From contig JAJTHO010000053.1 in NCBI GenBank assembly GCA_021297975.1, forward strand, positions 1 to 38,943: a stretch of DNA of 38,943 nucleotides, written 5' to 3'. Positions 7,318 through 15,250 of this stretch are shown here, in pieces. The notes beneath the pieces are model-generated. The model saw only the letters and a program-made list of their open reading frames with translations, did not search any database and was not told the origin of the DNA. The position numbers and the translations under genes were made by a program. How positions within the stretch are numbered: the first letter of the stretch is position 1; every line of letters starts with the position of its first letter. The stretch is from Alphaproteobacteria bacterium (lineage in GTDB: Bacteria > Pseudomonadota > Alphaproteobacteria > JAJTHO01).

Positions 7318-8195
7318 GATAATGCCTCACTTTTTCCAGCCGGGCGGTCAAGCAACTGCGCAACCGCCTGTTTTACATCCGTTTCACCCGTAACGATTGC
7401 CGCAACCGCCGCGGTAATCGGCAGGGGAACGCCTAAGATTACAGCGCGGTGCAGCGCGGCGGATGCGGTTGCAACCCCTTCGGTAAGGGCGCTCATATCA
7501 ACGCCGCCGCCCGCGCCAATTCTCAGACCGAAGGCATAGTTGCGCGACAGCGGGCTTGTTGCGGTTAATACCATATCGCCGACGCCGCTTAAGCCTAAAA
7601 ACGTATCCGCCCGCGCCCCCAGCGCAAGGCCAAAGCGCACCATTTCCGCAAGCCCCCGTGTGAACAGCGCCGCGCGGGCGCTTTCGCCATAGCCCGCACC
7701 CATGGCAATGCCGCAGCCAATCGCCATGACGTTTTTCAGCGCCCCGCCCACGGCAACGCCGATAGCATCATCGCTGTGGTAAACACGGCAGGCGCGGCTG
7801 TTTAGTAAGGAGGCTAGCTTTTCAGCACCCTGCCCGGCGAGGGTTAAGGCCACCGGCAAACCCTGCATCACATTCGCGGCAAACGAGGGCCCGGAGAGCA
7901 TGAGGGCAGGGTTTTCCGGACACAGGGCGGCTGCGACTTCATGCAGCAGCAGACCGGTGTCCCGTTCAATCCCCTTGGCGGCAATAAGCAGCGGCACACC
8001 GGCGGGAAGATTTAATGTGCTGACCGTCCCGCGTAGGCGCTGCGCCGGAACGGCTAGCACAACGGCTGCGGGGACGCCTTCAGGGAGGCTGTCATCATGA
8101 TGCAGGCGCAGGACGCGGCCACCAGCTTGCTCAAGGAGATTACCGAGCGCCGTGCCCCACGCGCCCTGACCAATGACGGCAACGGTTTTGCTCAT
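7314..8195 (-). CDS. gpsA: Glycerol-3-phosphate dehydrogenase [NAD(P)+]
   Basis: This encodes 293 residues. GpsA reduces dihydroxyacetone phosphate to sn-glycerol 3-phosphate for phospholipid synthesis, in the cytoplasm. The nucleotide-binding loop is GQGAWGTALG (9-18); AAKGIERDTG contains K74; the likely catalytic lysine is K154 in GALKNVMAIG; GDMVLTATSPLSRNYAFG is the second family signature. The start at 8195 overlaps the tsaD stop in ATGA; the longer open frame upstream lies inside tsaD and is ignored. At 293 residues it is some 35 shorter than most GpsA proteins. The gap lies between the dinucleotide loop and the LAVPAQRLR strand, where the usual N-R-x-Y-L-P loop is missing. All core motifs remain, so I expect a working enzyme. 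Confidence 0.92.
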   Translation of the reverse strand: MSKTVAVIGQGAWGTALGNLLEQAGGRVLRLHHDDSLPEGVPAAVVLAVPAQRLRGTVSTLNLPAGVPLLIAAKGIERDTGLLLHEVAAALCPENPALMLSGPSFAANVMQGLPVALTLAGQGAEKLASLLNSRACRVYHSDDAIGVAVGGALKNVMAIGCGIAMGAGYGESARAALFTRGLAEMVRFGLALGARADTFLGLSGVGDMVLTATSPLSRNYAFGLRIGAGGGVDMSALTEGVATASAALHRAVILGVPLPITAAVAAIVTGETDVKQAVAQLLDRPAGKSEALS

Positions 8196-9208
8196 GGCTG
8201 AATCTCCTGTAGATACCAGCGCGGCTTGGCGGCAATGGGGATGGGCGAGCGATACCCCGCCTGCCACCACTCAAGACCGCACCAGGCAATCATCGCGCCG
8301 TTATCGGTGCACAAACCCGGCGGCGGTATCAGGCAGGTTTTACCCTGCCGCGCCGCAACATCAAGGAGCGCGCTGCGTAAGTGAGCGTTCGCTGCCACGC
8401 CGCCCGCCACCGCCAGTGTTGTTATATCGGGATGCGCTGCGCAGTGCCGCTCGAGAACAGTACATAAGTGAGCGATTGCTTTCTTTTGGAAAACAGCGGC
8501 GATATTGGCTTTTTTTTGCGATGTGAGCGGTTGCTCTTGCTGAACAAGAAGCCGCACGGCGTTTTTCAATCCCGAAAACGACACATCACCCGCCGTTTTT
8601 CCCTGTAGCGGCGTTGGCAAGGTGTAGCTGCTGGCATCACCCATAAGCGCCGCTTGCTCAACCTTGGGCCCGCCGGGAAAACCTAAATCAAGCAGCGCGG
8701 CGACCTTATCAAACGCCTCACCCGCCGCATCATCCAGCGTTTCCCCTAAAATCTCAAAGCTGCGCGCCCCGCGCACGAGGGCAAAAAAGCAATGCCCGCC
8801 CGATGCCAGCAACAGTAAATAGGGAAACGTGGCCGCATCAGATAAGCGCGGGGTCAGCGCGTGTGCCGCCAAATGATTGACGCCCAGTACTGGCTTATTC
8901 CACGCCAAACCCATGCCGCAGGCAAACTGCACCCCCACCAGCAGCCCGCCAATCAGGCCGGGCCCTTGGGTTACCGCAATAACATCGACGCACTCCCGGA
9001 GCTTTGCCCCGATTTGGCGCTCTAATTCCTGCACCAGCGGCAACCACGCGCCGACGTGTTCACGCGCCGCAAGCTCTGGAACGACGCCCTTGTAGCGAGA
9101 ATGAACGCTCACCTGACTAGCGCGCACATCCCCCAGCACCCGCCGGTCACTATCCACCAGCGCCAGCCCCGTATCATCACAACTGCTCTCTAACCCTAAA
9201 ACACGCAT
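8192..9208 (-). CDS. tsaD: tRNA N6-threonylcarbamoyladenosine transferase TsaD
   Basis: This encodes 338 residues, the normal length. TsaD transfers the threonylcarbamoyl group to A37 of ANN-decoding tRNAs together with TsaB and TsaE. Visible signatures are MRVLGLESSCDDT at the N-terminus, the metal-binding pair H112/H116 in NHLAAH, LASGGHC, GEAFDKVA, SGLKNAV and AGGVAAN with the late CTDNGAMIA. The ATG at 9208 follows from the conserved N-terminus; the open frame runs 45 codons further up into the hemC promoter region without homology. It is divergent from hemC, with 53 bases between the starts, and its stop overlaps the gpsA start. Confidence 0.95.
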   Translation of the reverse strand: MRVLGLESSCDDTGLALVDSDRRVLGDVRASQVSVHSRYKGVVPELAAREHVGAWLPLVQELERQIGAKLRECVDVIAVTQGPGLIGGLLVGVQFACGMGLAWNKPVLGVNHLAAHALTPRLSDAATFPYLLLLASGGHCFFALVRGARSFEILGETLDDAAGEAFDKVAALLDLGFPGGPKVEQAALMGDASSYTLPTPLQGKTAGDVSFSGLKNAVRLLVQQEQPLTSQKKANIAAVFQKKAIAHLCTVLERHCAAHPDITTLAVAGGVAANAHLRSALLDVAARQGKTCLIPPPGLCTDNGAMIAWCGLEWWQAGYRSPIPIAAKPRWYLQEIQP

Positions 9209-9261
9209 ATCGGTGAGTCCTTGACGCCATAGCCGCCGCCGCTCATAACAACGGCGCAGAC

Positions 9262-10197
9262 ATGGACACACTTCTTCCCTTGCGCATTGGCACTCGCGGT
9301 AGCGCCCTCGCTCGTACACAAACACACCTCGCTTGCCAAGCACTTAGCGCGGCTGAACCGCTGTATGCGGCCGCAGGTGCGTTTGCCATCACGCCGATTA
9401 AAACCAGCGGCGATACAATTGACGACCGTCCGCTGCATGATATAGGCGGTAAAGCCTTGTTTTGCCGCGAACTCGATGCCGCTGTCCTGGCCGATGCGGT
9501 GGATATTGCCATTCATTCACTGAAAGATATTCCGGCGCAGCTTGACCCGCGCCTGAAAATCGCCGCGGTTCTGCCGCGTGCGGATTGCCGCGATGCGCTG
9601 GTGAGCATGAACAATGCGGCGCTGTTGGATTTGCCGGAAGGGGCGCGGATTGGAACGTGTTCGTTGCGCCGGCAAGCGCAGGTTTTAACGCTGCGCCCGG
9701 ATGTGCGGCTGGTGCCGCTGCGCGGGAATGTACCGGGGCGGATAGAGAAAATGCGCCGGGGTGATTGCGACGCGGTGATTTTGGCGGCGGCGGGATTAGA
9801 GCGTTTGGGATTGGTCGCAGCGGCAAGTGAAATTTTTGCGCCAAGCGCGTTTACCCCCGCCGGCGGACAGGGTTTTATCGCCGTGGTGATTGCGGCGACG
9901 CAAGATAACCCGGCGCTGCTGACGGCGCTGGCGCGGATAAATCATGCGCCAAGTTTTCACGCGGCGAGTATCGAGCGGGCGTTTCTTTTAGCGCTGAACG
10001 GTAGCTGTCACACGCCGATTGGCGCGTATTGCGACGAGGGCGGCACGCTGCATACCTTTTTGGGCAGCGCGGAGTATCCGGGCTTGGTGTATCGCAGCGC
10101 GGCGGCGAAGGCGGATGCCGATGCGGCGGCAGATTTGGCGGCGCGGCTTTTGCGCGATGCGCCGCTGGAATTACGGCGTGCGGCGGGGCTTGGGTGA
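9262..10197 (+). CDS. hemC: Porphobilinogen deaminase (hydroxymethylbilane synthase)
   Basis: This encodes 311 residues. HemC joins four porphobilinogen units into hydroxymethylbilane in tetrapyrrole synthesis. Motifs: LRIGTRGSALA near the start, KTSGDTI, HSLKDIP (catalytic D89), GTCSLRRQAQ, RGNVPGRIEKM and the dipyrromethane-cofactor Cys249 in LNGSCHTPIGAY. Two conserved stretches are slightly off: RGNV is followed by PGR instead of the common QTR, and GQG by FIAVVI without the usual acidic residue. The gene is divergent from tsaD. It would form a heme cluster with hemD downstream, although a dispersed repeat of 115 bp lies between them. Confidence 0.93.
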   Translation: MDTLLPLRIGTRGSALARTQTHLACQALSAAEPLYAAAGAFAITPIKTSGDTIDDRPLHDIGGKALFCRELDAAVLADAVDIAIHSLKDIPAQLDPRLKIAAVLPRADCRDALVSMNNAALLDLPEGARIGTCSLRRQAQVLTLRPDVRLVPLRGNVPGRIEKMRRGDCDAVILAAAGLERLGLVAAASEIFAPSAFTPAGGQGFIAVVIAATQDNPALLTALARINHAPSFHAASIERAFLLALNGSCHTPIGAYCDEGGTLHTFLGSAEYPGLVYRSAAAKADADAAADLAARLLRDAPLELRRAAGLG

Positions 10198-10225
10198 TGT
10201 TTTGTTATCATCGTTTTTTTGTGGC

Positions 10226-10340
10226 GTCATTCCGAGCAAACAAAACCGCAGGTTTTGTGCCGTCGAGGAATCTCCCCTTTATCTTCAGGGAGATCCTTCG
10301 ACTTCGCGAAACCTTTCGGTTTCGCACCGCTCAGGATGAC
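10226..10340 (+). repeat. Dispersed cloverleaf repeat, copy 3
   Basis: This 115-bp element begins GTCATTCCGAGC and ends GCTCAGGATGAC (inverted ends). Its arms are ACAAAACC-gca-GGTTTTGT, a central arm (GAATCTCCCC and GGGAGATCC) and GCGAAACC-tttc-GGTTTCGC. The first arm here carries the CAAAACC/GGTTTTG hairpin that copies 1 and 4 have as their last arm. It separates hemC from hemD, with its end only 15 bases before the hemD ribosome-binding site. Confidence 0.85.
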
Positions 10341-10366
10341 GCCTTTATGAAAAACAAGGTCGCCTT

Positions 10367-11023
10367 TTGACTCGCCACTTTCTCCTCACCCGCGAGAAAG
10401 ACGAGCACGGGGCGCTGGGCGCATTTTTAAAAAAGAACGGCTATGCGCCATCGGTTGTGCCGCTGCTGATACCGCAGTATCTGCCGCTGAATGCCGCGGA
10501 GCGCCAGGCTATCGAGGCGGCAACGGATATTGTTATCACGAGCCGCCGGGCACTGATGGATGAAACATTGCCGCGAAAGCCGTTGTGGTGTGTGGGCACG
10601 CCGCCGCCGGGCTGGCCGATTGCCGGGAGCGCGCCCACCGTTGCCGCGCTGCAACAGCTGCTGGATGCGCTGCCTGCCGCTCGCCGCCTGGTGTATCTGC
10701 GCGGGCGGGAGATTACAACGCCGCTGCACCATCCTCATGTAACATCTATCATCACCTATGCCATGGATGAGGCCGCCGCCATCACACTGCCGCACCATGA
10801 TTTCTGGGGCGCGGCGGTTTTTTCTAACCGGTCACTCGCATTGTTAACGCAGCGCATCCTGCCGTTTTGCCGCATACAGCATCTGTTCACCCTGATGCCT
10901 GATGCAGCGCCGCATCACCCGCACAGCGTAACCCTGCATTCGGCAAAGAATCCTAGCCTTGCCGGTCTTATCGCGTGTATAGAGAATGTGCACAGCCGGG
11001 ATACGCACCAGCATGGACACTGA
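10367..11023 (+). CDS. hemD: Uroporphyrinogen-III synthase-like protein
   Basis: This encodes 218 residues from a TTG start at 10367, chosen because AAGG (10356-10359) lies 7 bases upstream and there is no alternative ATG near. HemD closes and isomerises hydroxymethylbilane to uroporphyrinogen III. The family is very divergent in sequence. Support here is the layout of two Rossmann-like halves (FLLTREKDEHGALGAFLKKNG at the start; ATDIVITSRRAL; LVYLRGREITTPL; FWGAAVFSNRSLALLTQRI) and the position between hemC and the mitofilin-like/hemY pair. At 218 residues it is slightly short for HemD. A 7-codon frame (MKNKVAF, 10347-10370) ends overlapping the TTG start. Its own end overlaps the next gene by 11 bases. 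Confidence 0.78.
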   Translation: MTRHFLLTREKDEHGALGAFLKKNGYAPSVVPLLIPQYLPLNAAERQAIEAATDIVITSRRALMDETLPRKPLWCVGTPPPGWPIAGSAPTVAALQQLLDALPAARRLVYLRGREITTPLHHPHVTSIITYAMDEAAAITLPHHDFWGAAVFSNRSLALLTQRILPFCRIQHLFTLMPDAAPHHPHSVTLHSAKNPSLAGLIACIENVHSRDTHQHGH

Positions 11024-12101
11024 ACACAGCAAAACTGTTGATCCTGTTTTTACCAGCGAGACGTCACCGCTGCCGGAACTCGTTGCGGAAAAACTTACCA
11101 AAACGGAAGTCGAGCGCGTTATCAAACGCAAGGTTTATCCGTATCTTACCGGCGGGGCGTTGGCGCTCGGTGTTGTTGTCATTATCTTTTTAGGGGCGCT
11201 GTCTGATAAAATTGACAGCACTGAGCAGCGCACCACCACGCGGCAAATTGGTGATCTTTATACGGAGCTGGCGACGATTCGCCAGAGCCTGACGGCGCTG
11301 GAAATGCGCAGCAGCGCGATTGCCCCGGATGTGCTGGATAAGATTGTTGAGTTGAATAATCGCGTGCGCGCGCTGGAAGCTGGGGAAACGGCGGTGTTGG
11401 ACGGTGAGACCGGCAAGCGCCCGGATGTGGCCGCCTTGGCGCGGGAAGCCGATAAACTCCTGCAGCACGATGCCGCAAAACACATGAGCGAGAGCTTAAA
11501 AGCAGAACCGAATAAAAACATCACAACGGAAACAACGCTGCAAGCCGCCGTTGCGCCGAATCCCCTGCCCGCTGCACTCAACGAGCTGCGCCAGCGCATT
11601 TTGGAGGGCGAACCGTTTGGTGATGAACTCGATGCGGCGCTCGCGCTCAGCACTGCCGCGCCCGCACCGGAAGCCCTGTTAACCGCGCTGGAAAGCCGCC
11701 GCGAAAACGGTGTTGTGCTGCTTTCGGCGCAAGCCGAGACGCTGCCGCCGCTGTTGCGCACTGCGTTGCAAAATGCGGCTATGCCCGCCGCCGCGCATGA
11801 GCCGGGAAAAATCGGCTCAACACTGACCGGGGCGCTGAGCACGCTGGTTGAGGTGCGCACGAAAAAACCTGCTGGGGATGCAACAGTGTTGCGGCAGATT
11901 GATACGCTGGAGCTGGCGTTGCGGCAAAACAATCGGCGCAGCGTTGCGGCGGCTCTCACCGCGCTGCCGGAAGCCTTGCGCAACGACAGCAGCGTTGCCC
12001 CGGCGATGGTGGAAGCACGCGAAACACTGGCCATCCTTGATGGGCTGGAAACATGGCGCCGCAGCGTTCGCACCGCGGCAACACCCGCGAAGGCACCCTG
12101 A
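11013..12101 (+). CDS. Mitofilin/Mic60-like membrane protein
   Basis: This encodes 362 residues from the ATG at 11013, which overlaps the hemD end; an ATG at 10986 in the same frame is the alternative. A short charged cytoplasmic N-terminus is followed by one membrane helix (about residues 43-63, YPYLTGGALALGVVVIIFLG), then a coiled-coil-like region (65-115, with LYTELATIRQSLTALEMR) and a helical C-terminal domain with many Ala and Leu. This topology, and the position between hemD and hemY, match the alphaproteobacterial homologues of the mitochondrial inner-membrane protein mitofilin (Mic60). In relatives this protein shapes the inner membrane and contacts the outer membrane. It is probably co-translated with hemY, whose ATG begins 1 base after its stop. 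Confidence 0.82.
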   Translation: MDTEHSKTVDPVFTSETSPLPELVAEKLTKTEVERVIKRKVYPYLTGGALALGVVVIIFLGALSDKIDSTEQRTTTRQIGDLYTELATIRQSLTALEMRSSAIAPDVLDKIVELNNRVRALEAGETAVLDGETGKRPDVAALAREADKLLQHDAAKHMSESLKAEPNKNITTETTLQAAVAPNPLPAALNELRQRILEGEPFGDELDAALALSTAAPAPEALLTALESRRENGVVLLSAQAETLPPLLRTALQNAAMPAAAHEPGKIGSTLTGALSTLVEVRTKKPAGDATVLRQIDTLELALRQNNRRSVAAALTALPEALRNDSSVAPAMVEARETLAILDGLETWRRSVRTAATPAKAP

Positions 12102-12102
12102 T

Positions 12103-13299
12103 ATGCGGCGTTTGATTTTACCCCTTGCGGCGCTGATACTCTTGCTGTTTGGCTTGTCGCTGCTCATTCCCGGCACGGTGCGGCTTGAGATTGGTGATAC
12201 AGAAATTACAACGCAGGGCGCGTTTTTAGGTCTGGCGCTGCTGCTGGTTATATTGTTGTCTCATGGCGTTTTACGCGGCATTGAGCACTTGGCCGCGTGG
12301 CCAGCTAGGCATCGCCGCCATAAGGCGCATACACAAACCGAGCGCGGCTTGGATGCGCTCAGCCGCACGATTGAGGCGTTACTCAGCCGGGATGCGGCAA
12401 AGGCGACGCGGGGGGCGCGAGAGGTGGGGACGCTGCTGGAGAGACCGCGCCTTGGTTTGCTGCTGGCGGCGCAGGCATCGGCGCTGAACGGCGACCTCGC
12501 GAAAGCAGAACACCAGCTGGAACAACTGCACCACGTTGAGCCTGGCAACACCTTTGCAACCGGGGCGCTGATTCGCGCCGCGCACAGCCAGCACCACGGC
12601 GCCAAGGCGCTGCATCTTGCCGAGAGCAGCTTTAACGATAATAAGCGCGATACAGCCAACATCCTGCTGTATGCGGATGAATTGGTGCGGCAACGCAACA
12701 CGGCGGAATTGGCGCGTCTCATTGCTTCATGGCCGTTTCGCTGGCATGTGCCGCTAGAGCGGCGGCGGCGTTTTCAAGCGGCGCTGGCGTTTTTTAAAGG
12801 TAACGCCCGCGCGGCACTGGATGATGCCGCCGCTGGCAGCGCGCTGCAGCAGCTGGCGCTGAAAAAAATACAGGAGACCAGCCCGGAAAAAATGCTGGCG
12901 TTGTTGTCTGGTTTATGGACTGCACAGGCGAACCGCGGGCTGACGGCGCTGTTGTGGGAGCAGCTGCGCGTTATGCCCGGTTTAGAGCGCGGCAAAAAGA
13001 TTGCCGCTTTAGTGAAAAAACAAAGTAACGTCATTGAAAAAGCGCGGCTGGAGTATCTTGCAGCGTTGCAAGAAGGACAGCTTGACAAGGCCGAATCGTT
13101 GCGGCGCACGCTGCCGGATGTGGGTGCGGCGCTGCTGTTCACCTGCAGTGATTGCGGCAGTAAAACTCCGGATGCTGCGCTTGTTTGCGGCGCGTGTTTT
13201 GCTGTGGATACTCTTCGGCTTGATGCGGCGGCTACAACGCCAGGCGGCGGCCTTGCCACGCTTGCCACGCCGCTTGCGTTTCAACCGCCAGCGTCTTGA
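12103..13299 (+). CDS. hemY: HemY-like TPR membrane protein
   Basis: This encodes 398 residues. There are two N-terminal membrane helices (RRLILPLAALILLLFGLSLL and GAFLGLALLLVILLSHGVL), then a long TPR-like helical region with DALSRTIEALLSRDAAKATRGA, AEHQLEQLHHVEPGN and TANILLYADELV. This fits the alphaproteobacterial HemY family found at the end of the hemCD cluster. Despite its name its role in heme synthesis is not established. Near the C-terminus, C348-x2-C351 and C362-x2-C365 (TCSDCG and VCGAC) form a probable zinc ribbon, as usual in these HemY proteins. The last 30 residues after it are low-complexity and overlap the converging HPt gene by 68 bases. The ATG at 12103 immediately follows the preceding TGA. 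Confidence 0.85.
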   Translation: MRRLILPLAALILLLFGLSLLIPGTVRLEIGDTEITTQGAFLGLALLLVILLSHGVLRGIEHLAAWPARHRRHKAHTQTERGLDALSRTIEALLSRDAAKATRGAREVGTLLERPRLGLLLAAQASALNGDLAKAEHQLEQLHHVEPGNTFATGALIRAAHSQHHGAKALHLAESSFNDNKRDTANILLYADELVRQRNTAELARLIASWPFRWHVPLERRRRFQAALAFFKGNARAALDDAAAGSALQQLALKKIQETSPEKMLALLSGLWTAQANRGLTALLWEQLRVMPGLERGKKIAALVKKQSNVIEKARLEYLAALQEGQLDKAESLRRTLPDVGAALLFTCSDCGSKTPDAALVCGACFAVDTLRLDAAATTPGGGLATLATPLAFQPPAS

Positions 13300-13555
13300 A
13301 TTCGGCCAAACGCTCCACCGATACGGTCTGATCCGCCCAAAATTCATGCACCCCTTTAAGGCCAAGATTTGCCGCTGTGCCGCGAAGGCCATGGAGAATT
13401 TTTGCAACTTGAAGAATTTTGTTGTCGTTGTCCGCCGCTGCTAATTGCTGGAGCTGTTCTGGCAAATCGCGCCAGAAAATTTGCAGCAGCTCATCTAGTT
13501 TGTGAACGCTCACGGCATCGGCAAGCTCGCTTATACGGGCATCATCAAGAAGCAT
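13232..13555 (-). CDS. Stand-alone HPt phosphotransfer protein
   Basis: This encodes 107 residues. The helix AKILHGLRGTAANLGL carries the phospho-acceptor H55 in the H-x-x-x-G setting of HPt domains, inside a four-helix layout (ELADAVSVHKLDELLQIFWRDL before it). AAGGAG lies 7 bases upstream of the ATG. It is the last of four co-directional genes and overlaps the phosphatase gene by 11 bases, so the two are probably made together. The likely job is to pass phosphoryl groups from hybrid kinases to the receiver of the phosphatase. The kinase at 4.7 kb is one possible donor, though it has its own HPt. Its 3' end overlaps hemY on the other strand. Confidence 0.85.
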   Translation of the reverse strand: MLLDDARISELADAVSVHKLDELLQIFWRDLPEQLQQLAAADNDNKILQVAKILHGLRGTAANLGLKGVHEFWADQTVSVERLAEFKTLAVETQAAWQAWQGRRLAL

Positions 13556-14711
13556 ATGTTTCTCCTTGGCGAATCGCCACCAGCGTTACATCATCCCGCA
13601 ATGGCTGGGGAAAATCTTGTTCCACTCTATCACGGAGCAAGCGAAAAGCTCGGCTCATGTCTGTTTCACTGAGCAGCGCTTGCACCCCGGCATCATTCAG
13701 GCTGGCCGTGCCGCCAAAAGGATATGTCAGCCCATCGCTGTATAAAAAAAGCTGTGCACCAGGAGCGAAAGTGGCGGTTTTTTCGGTGTACCGGGTGGTG
13801 GAGGACAGTCCGAGCGCAAGATCGCTACCCTCCCATGCCTCCGGCGGCGCACTATGATGCGACCAATACAGCACGGGCGGCGCGCCCGCACTGGCGTAAC
13901 GCAAGACGCGCCGTTCACAATCTAGCACGCCGTAAAATAAGGTGGCAAACTGCCCCACTGGCACCACGCGGCAAATTTCCGCATTGAGATACTGTAGCAT
14001 CGCTGCTGGATCGAGAGCCTTGTCCACCGCGCCGCTCATCAAGGCATCGAGCCGCACGGCATTCAGCGCTGCGTTTACCCCATGCCCCGAAAAATCCAAC
14101 GTGTACACCGAAACTTTGGTGGTATCGAGCCGGCGAATGCTCCAGGAATCACCGCCCAGTTGTGAGCTAGCGCGGAGATAACCATCAACATGAAGATTGT
14201 GGCTTTCCGCCAGCGCTTCATAGACAGCGCGTTGCGGCACGGCGGCATTTTGTATACGCTGAGCGGCATCCATTTCCGATTCAAGGCGCTGTTTATACAG
14301 GCTTAACTCCGCCAGCATCGCCCGATTTTCTAAATGAATGCGCACCCGCGCCTCTAATTCCGCCGCGTTAATGGGCTTGGCTACTAAATCGGTTGCCCCG
14401 GCGGCAAACGCCCGCGCTCTGTCGCCCGGCTTATCGAGATAGGTCTGGACAATAATCGGCAAGCGTTCAAAACCCAAGCTGTTACGAATCGTACGGCACA
14501 CCGTAAAGCCATCAACATCCGGCATCACTAAATCGAGTAGCACTAAATCATAGGGGCGCTGTTTAATTTTCTCCAAAGCCTCCTGGCCGGAGGTGGCAAT
14601 ATCAATGCGATTAAAGCCCCGCGCCGCGAGGATTTCTTTCAAAAGCCCCCAGCCGGTTGGTTCATCATCAACTATCAGCAGGGCGGCATCGCGCACATTG
14701 TAAGCAGACAC
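13545..14711 (-). CDS. Response regulator with PP2C (RsbU/SpoIIE-type) phosphatase domain
   Basis: This encodes 388 residues from a GTG at 14711; AGGA (14722-14719) precedes it by 7 bases, and an ATG in frame is not available nearby. The receiver (about 8-125) has VDDE, the phospho-acceptor D60 (LLDLVMPDVDG) and K112. A coiled linker (ENRAMLAELSLYKQRLESEMDAAQRIQ) joins it to a SpoIIE-type PP2C serine phosphatase (about 170-385) with metal-binding D188 (GGDSW), D206 (LDFSGHG) and the late DDVTLVAI. Family knowledge says such proteins dephosphorylate a STAS-domain antagonist when the receiver is phosphorylated. The STAS protein, its probable kinase and an HPt protein are all in the same operon, which supports that role directly. 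Confidence 0.93.
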   Translation of the reverse strand: MSAYNVRDAALLIVDDEPTGWGLLKEILAARGFNRIDIATSGQEALEKIKQRPYDLVLLDLVMPDVDGFTVCRTIRNSLGFERLPIIVQTYLDKPGDRARAFAAGATDLVAKPINAAELEARVRIHLENRAMLAELSLYKQRLESEMDAAQRIQNAAVPQRAVYEALAESHNLHVDGYLRASSQLGGDSWSIRRLDTTKVSVYTLDFSGHGVNAALNAVRLDALMSGAVDKALDPAAMLQYLNAEICRVVPVGQFATLFYGVLDCERRVLRYASAGAPPVLYWSHHSAPPEAWEGSDLALGLSSTTRYTEKTATFAPGAQLFLYSDGLTYPFGGTASLNDAGVQALLSETDMSRAFRLLRDRVEQDFPQPLRDDVTLVAIRQGETYAS

Positions 14712-14720
14712 AAATACATC

Positions 14721-15248
14721 CTATGCACGCTTTAACGTGATGTGCAAGGTGCACTTTTCCTGATCATACGCCACCGCATCGGCGCACTGTTCAACCAGCC
14801 TTAGCCCGCGGCCAAAAAAGGGATTGTGAATAATGGCTTCGCCGTGTTTAAACCCCTCGCCCTCATCGCGTATCGCCAGCTCTATCCGATCGCGAAAGAT
14901 TTCCGTGGTGACATAGATATTTTTTTGCGCCAGCTCGGGTTTACTCAGGCGGATTTTAAGCTCCTGGCCAAAGGCATCCAATCCTTCTACCGACCCCGGC
15001 AGGGACGGCAAACCCAAATTACCATGGAAAAAGGCATTAATAACAGCTTCTTGCAACGAAAAACGCACACGAAACTGCATTTCCGCATCAAGAATAATGA
15101 GTTTGCCGATTTGAGTGGTCATTTCGGCGGCAATACTACCGTTGTGGGCTTCTTTGGTGGTGAAGACCCACGACAGGCGAATGGCTTCAATATGCGGCCA
15201 CGTTTCCGGGCTTACGGCCTGGTTGCGGCTTACGACACGACGCGCCAT
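14721..15248 (-). CDS. RsbW-type serine kinase / anti-sigma-like HATPase
   Basis: This encodes 175 residues. The C-terminal two thirds form a small GHKL ATPase: the N box is SLQEAVINAFFHGNLG, then AIRDEGEGFKHG and the late FGRGLRLVEQCADAV. This is the pattern of RsbW/SpoIIAB-type kinases that phosphorylate STAS antagonists and may hold a sigma factor or another target. The N-terminal 60 residues are not recognised. GAGGAG inside the end of the STAS gene serves as its ribosome-binding site, and only 2 bases separate the two genes. The stop overlaps the AGGA of the phosphatase gene downstream. Confidence 0.88.
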   Translation of the reverse strand: MARRVVSRNQAVSPETWPHIEAIRLSWVFTTKEAHNGSIAAEMTTQIGKLIILDAEMQFRVRFSLQEAVINAFFHGNLGLPSLPGSVEGLDAFGQELKIRLSKPELAQKNIYVTTEIFRDRIELAIRDEGEGFKHGEAIIHNPFFGRGLRLVEQCADAVAYDQEKCTLHITLKRA

Positions 15249-15250
15249 GC

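Noticed and set aside
9209..9343. Longer N-terminus of tsaD
   Set aside because: The extra 45 codons overlap hemC and have no family similarity; the conserved MRVLGLESSCDDT begins at 9208.
11848..12102. Longer N-terminus of hemY
   Set aside because: The frame is open inside the mitofilin-like gene, but the membrane helix and operon spacing place the start at 12103.
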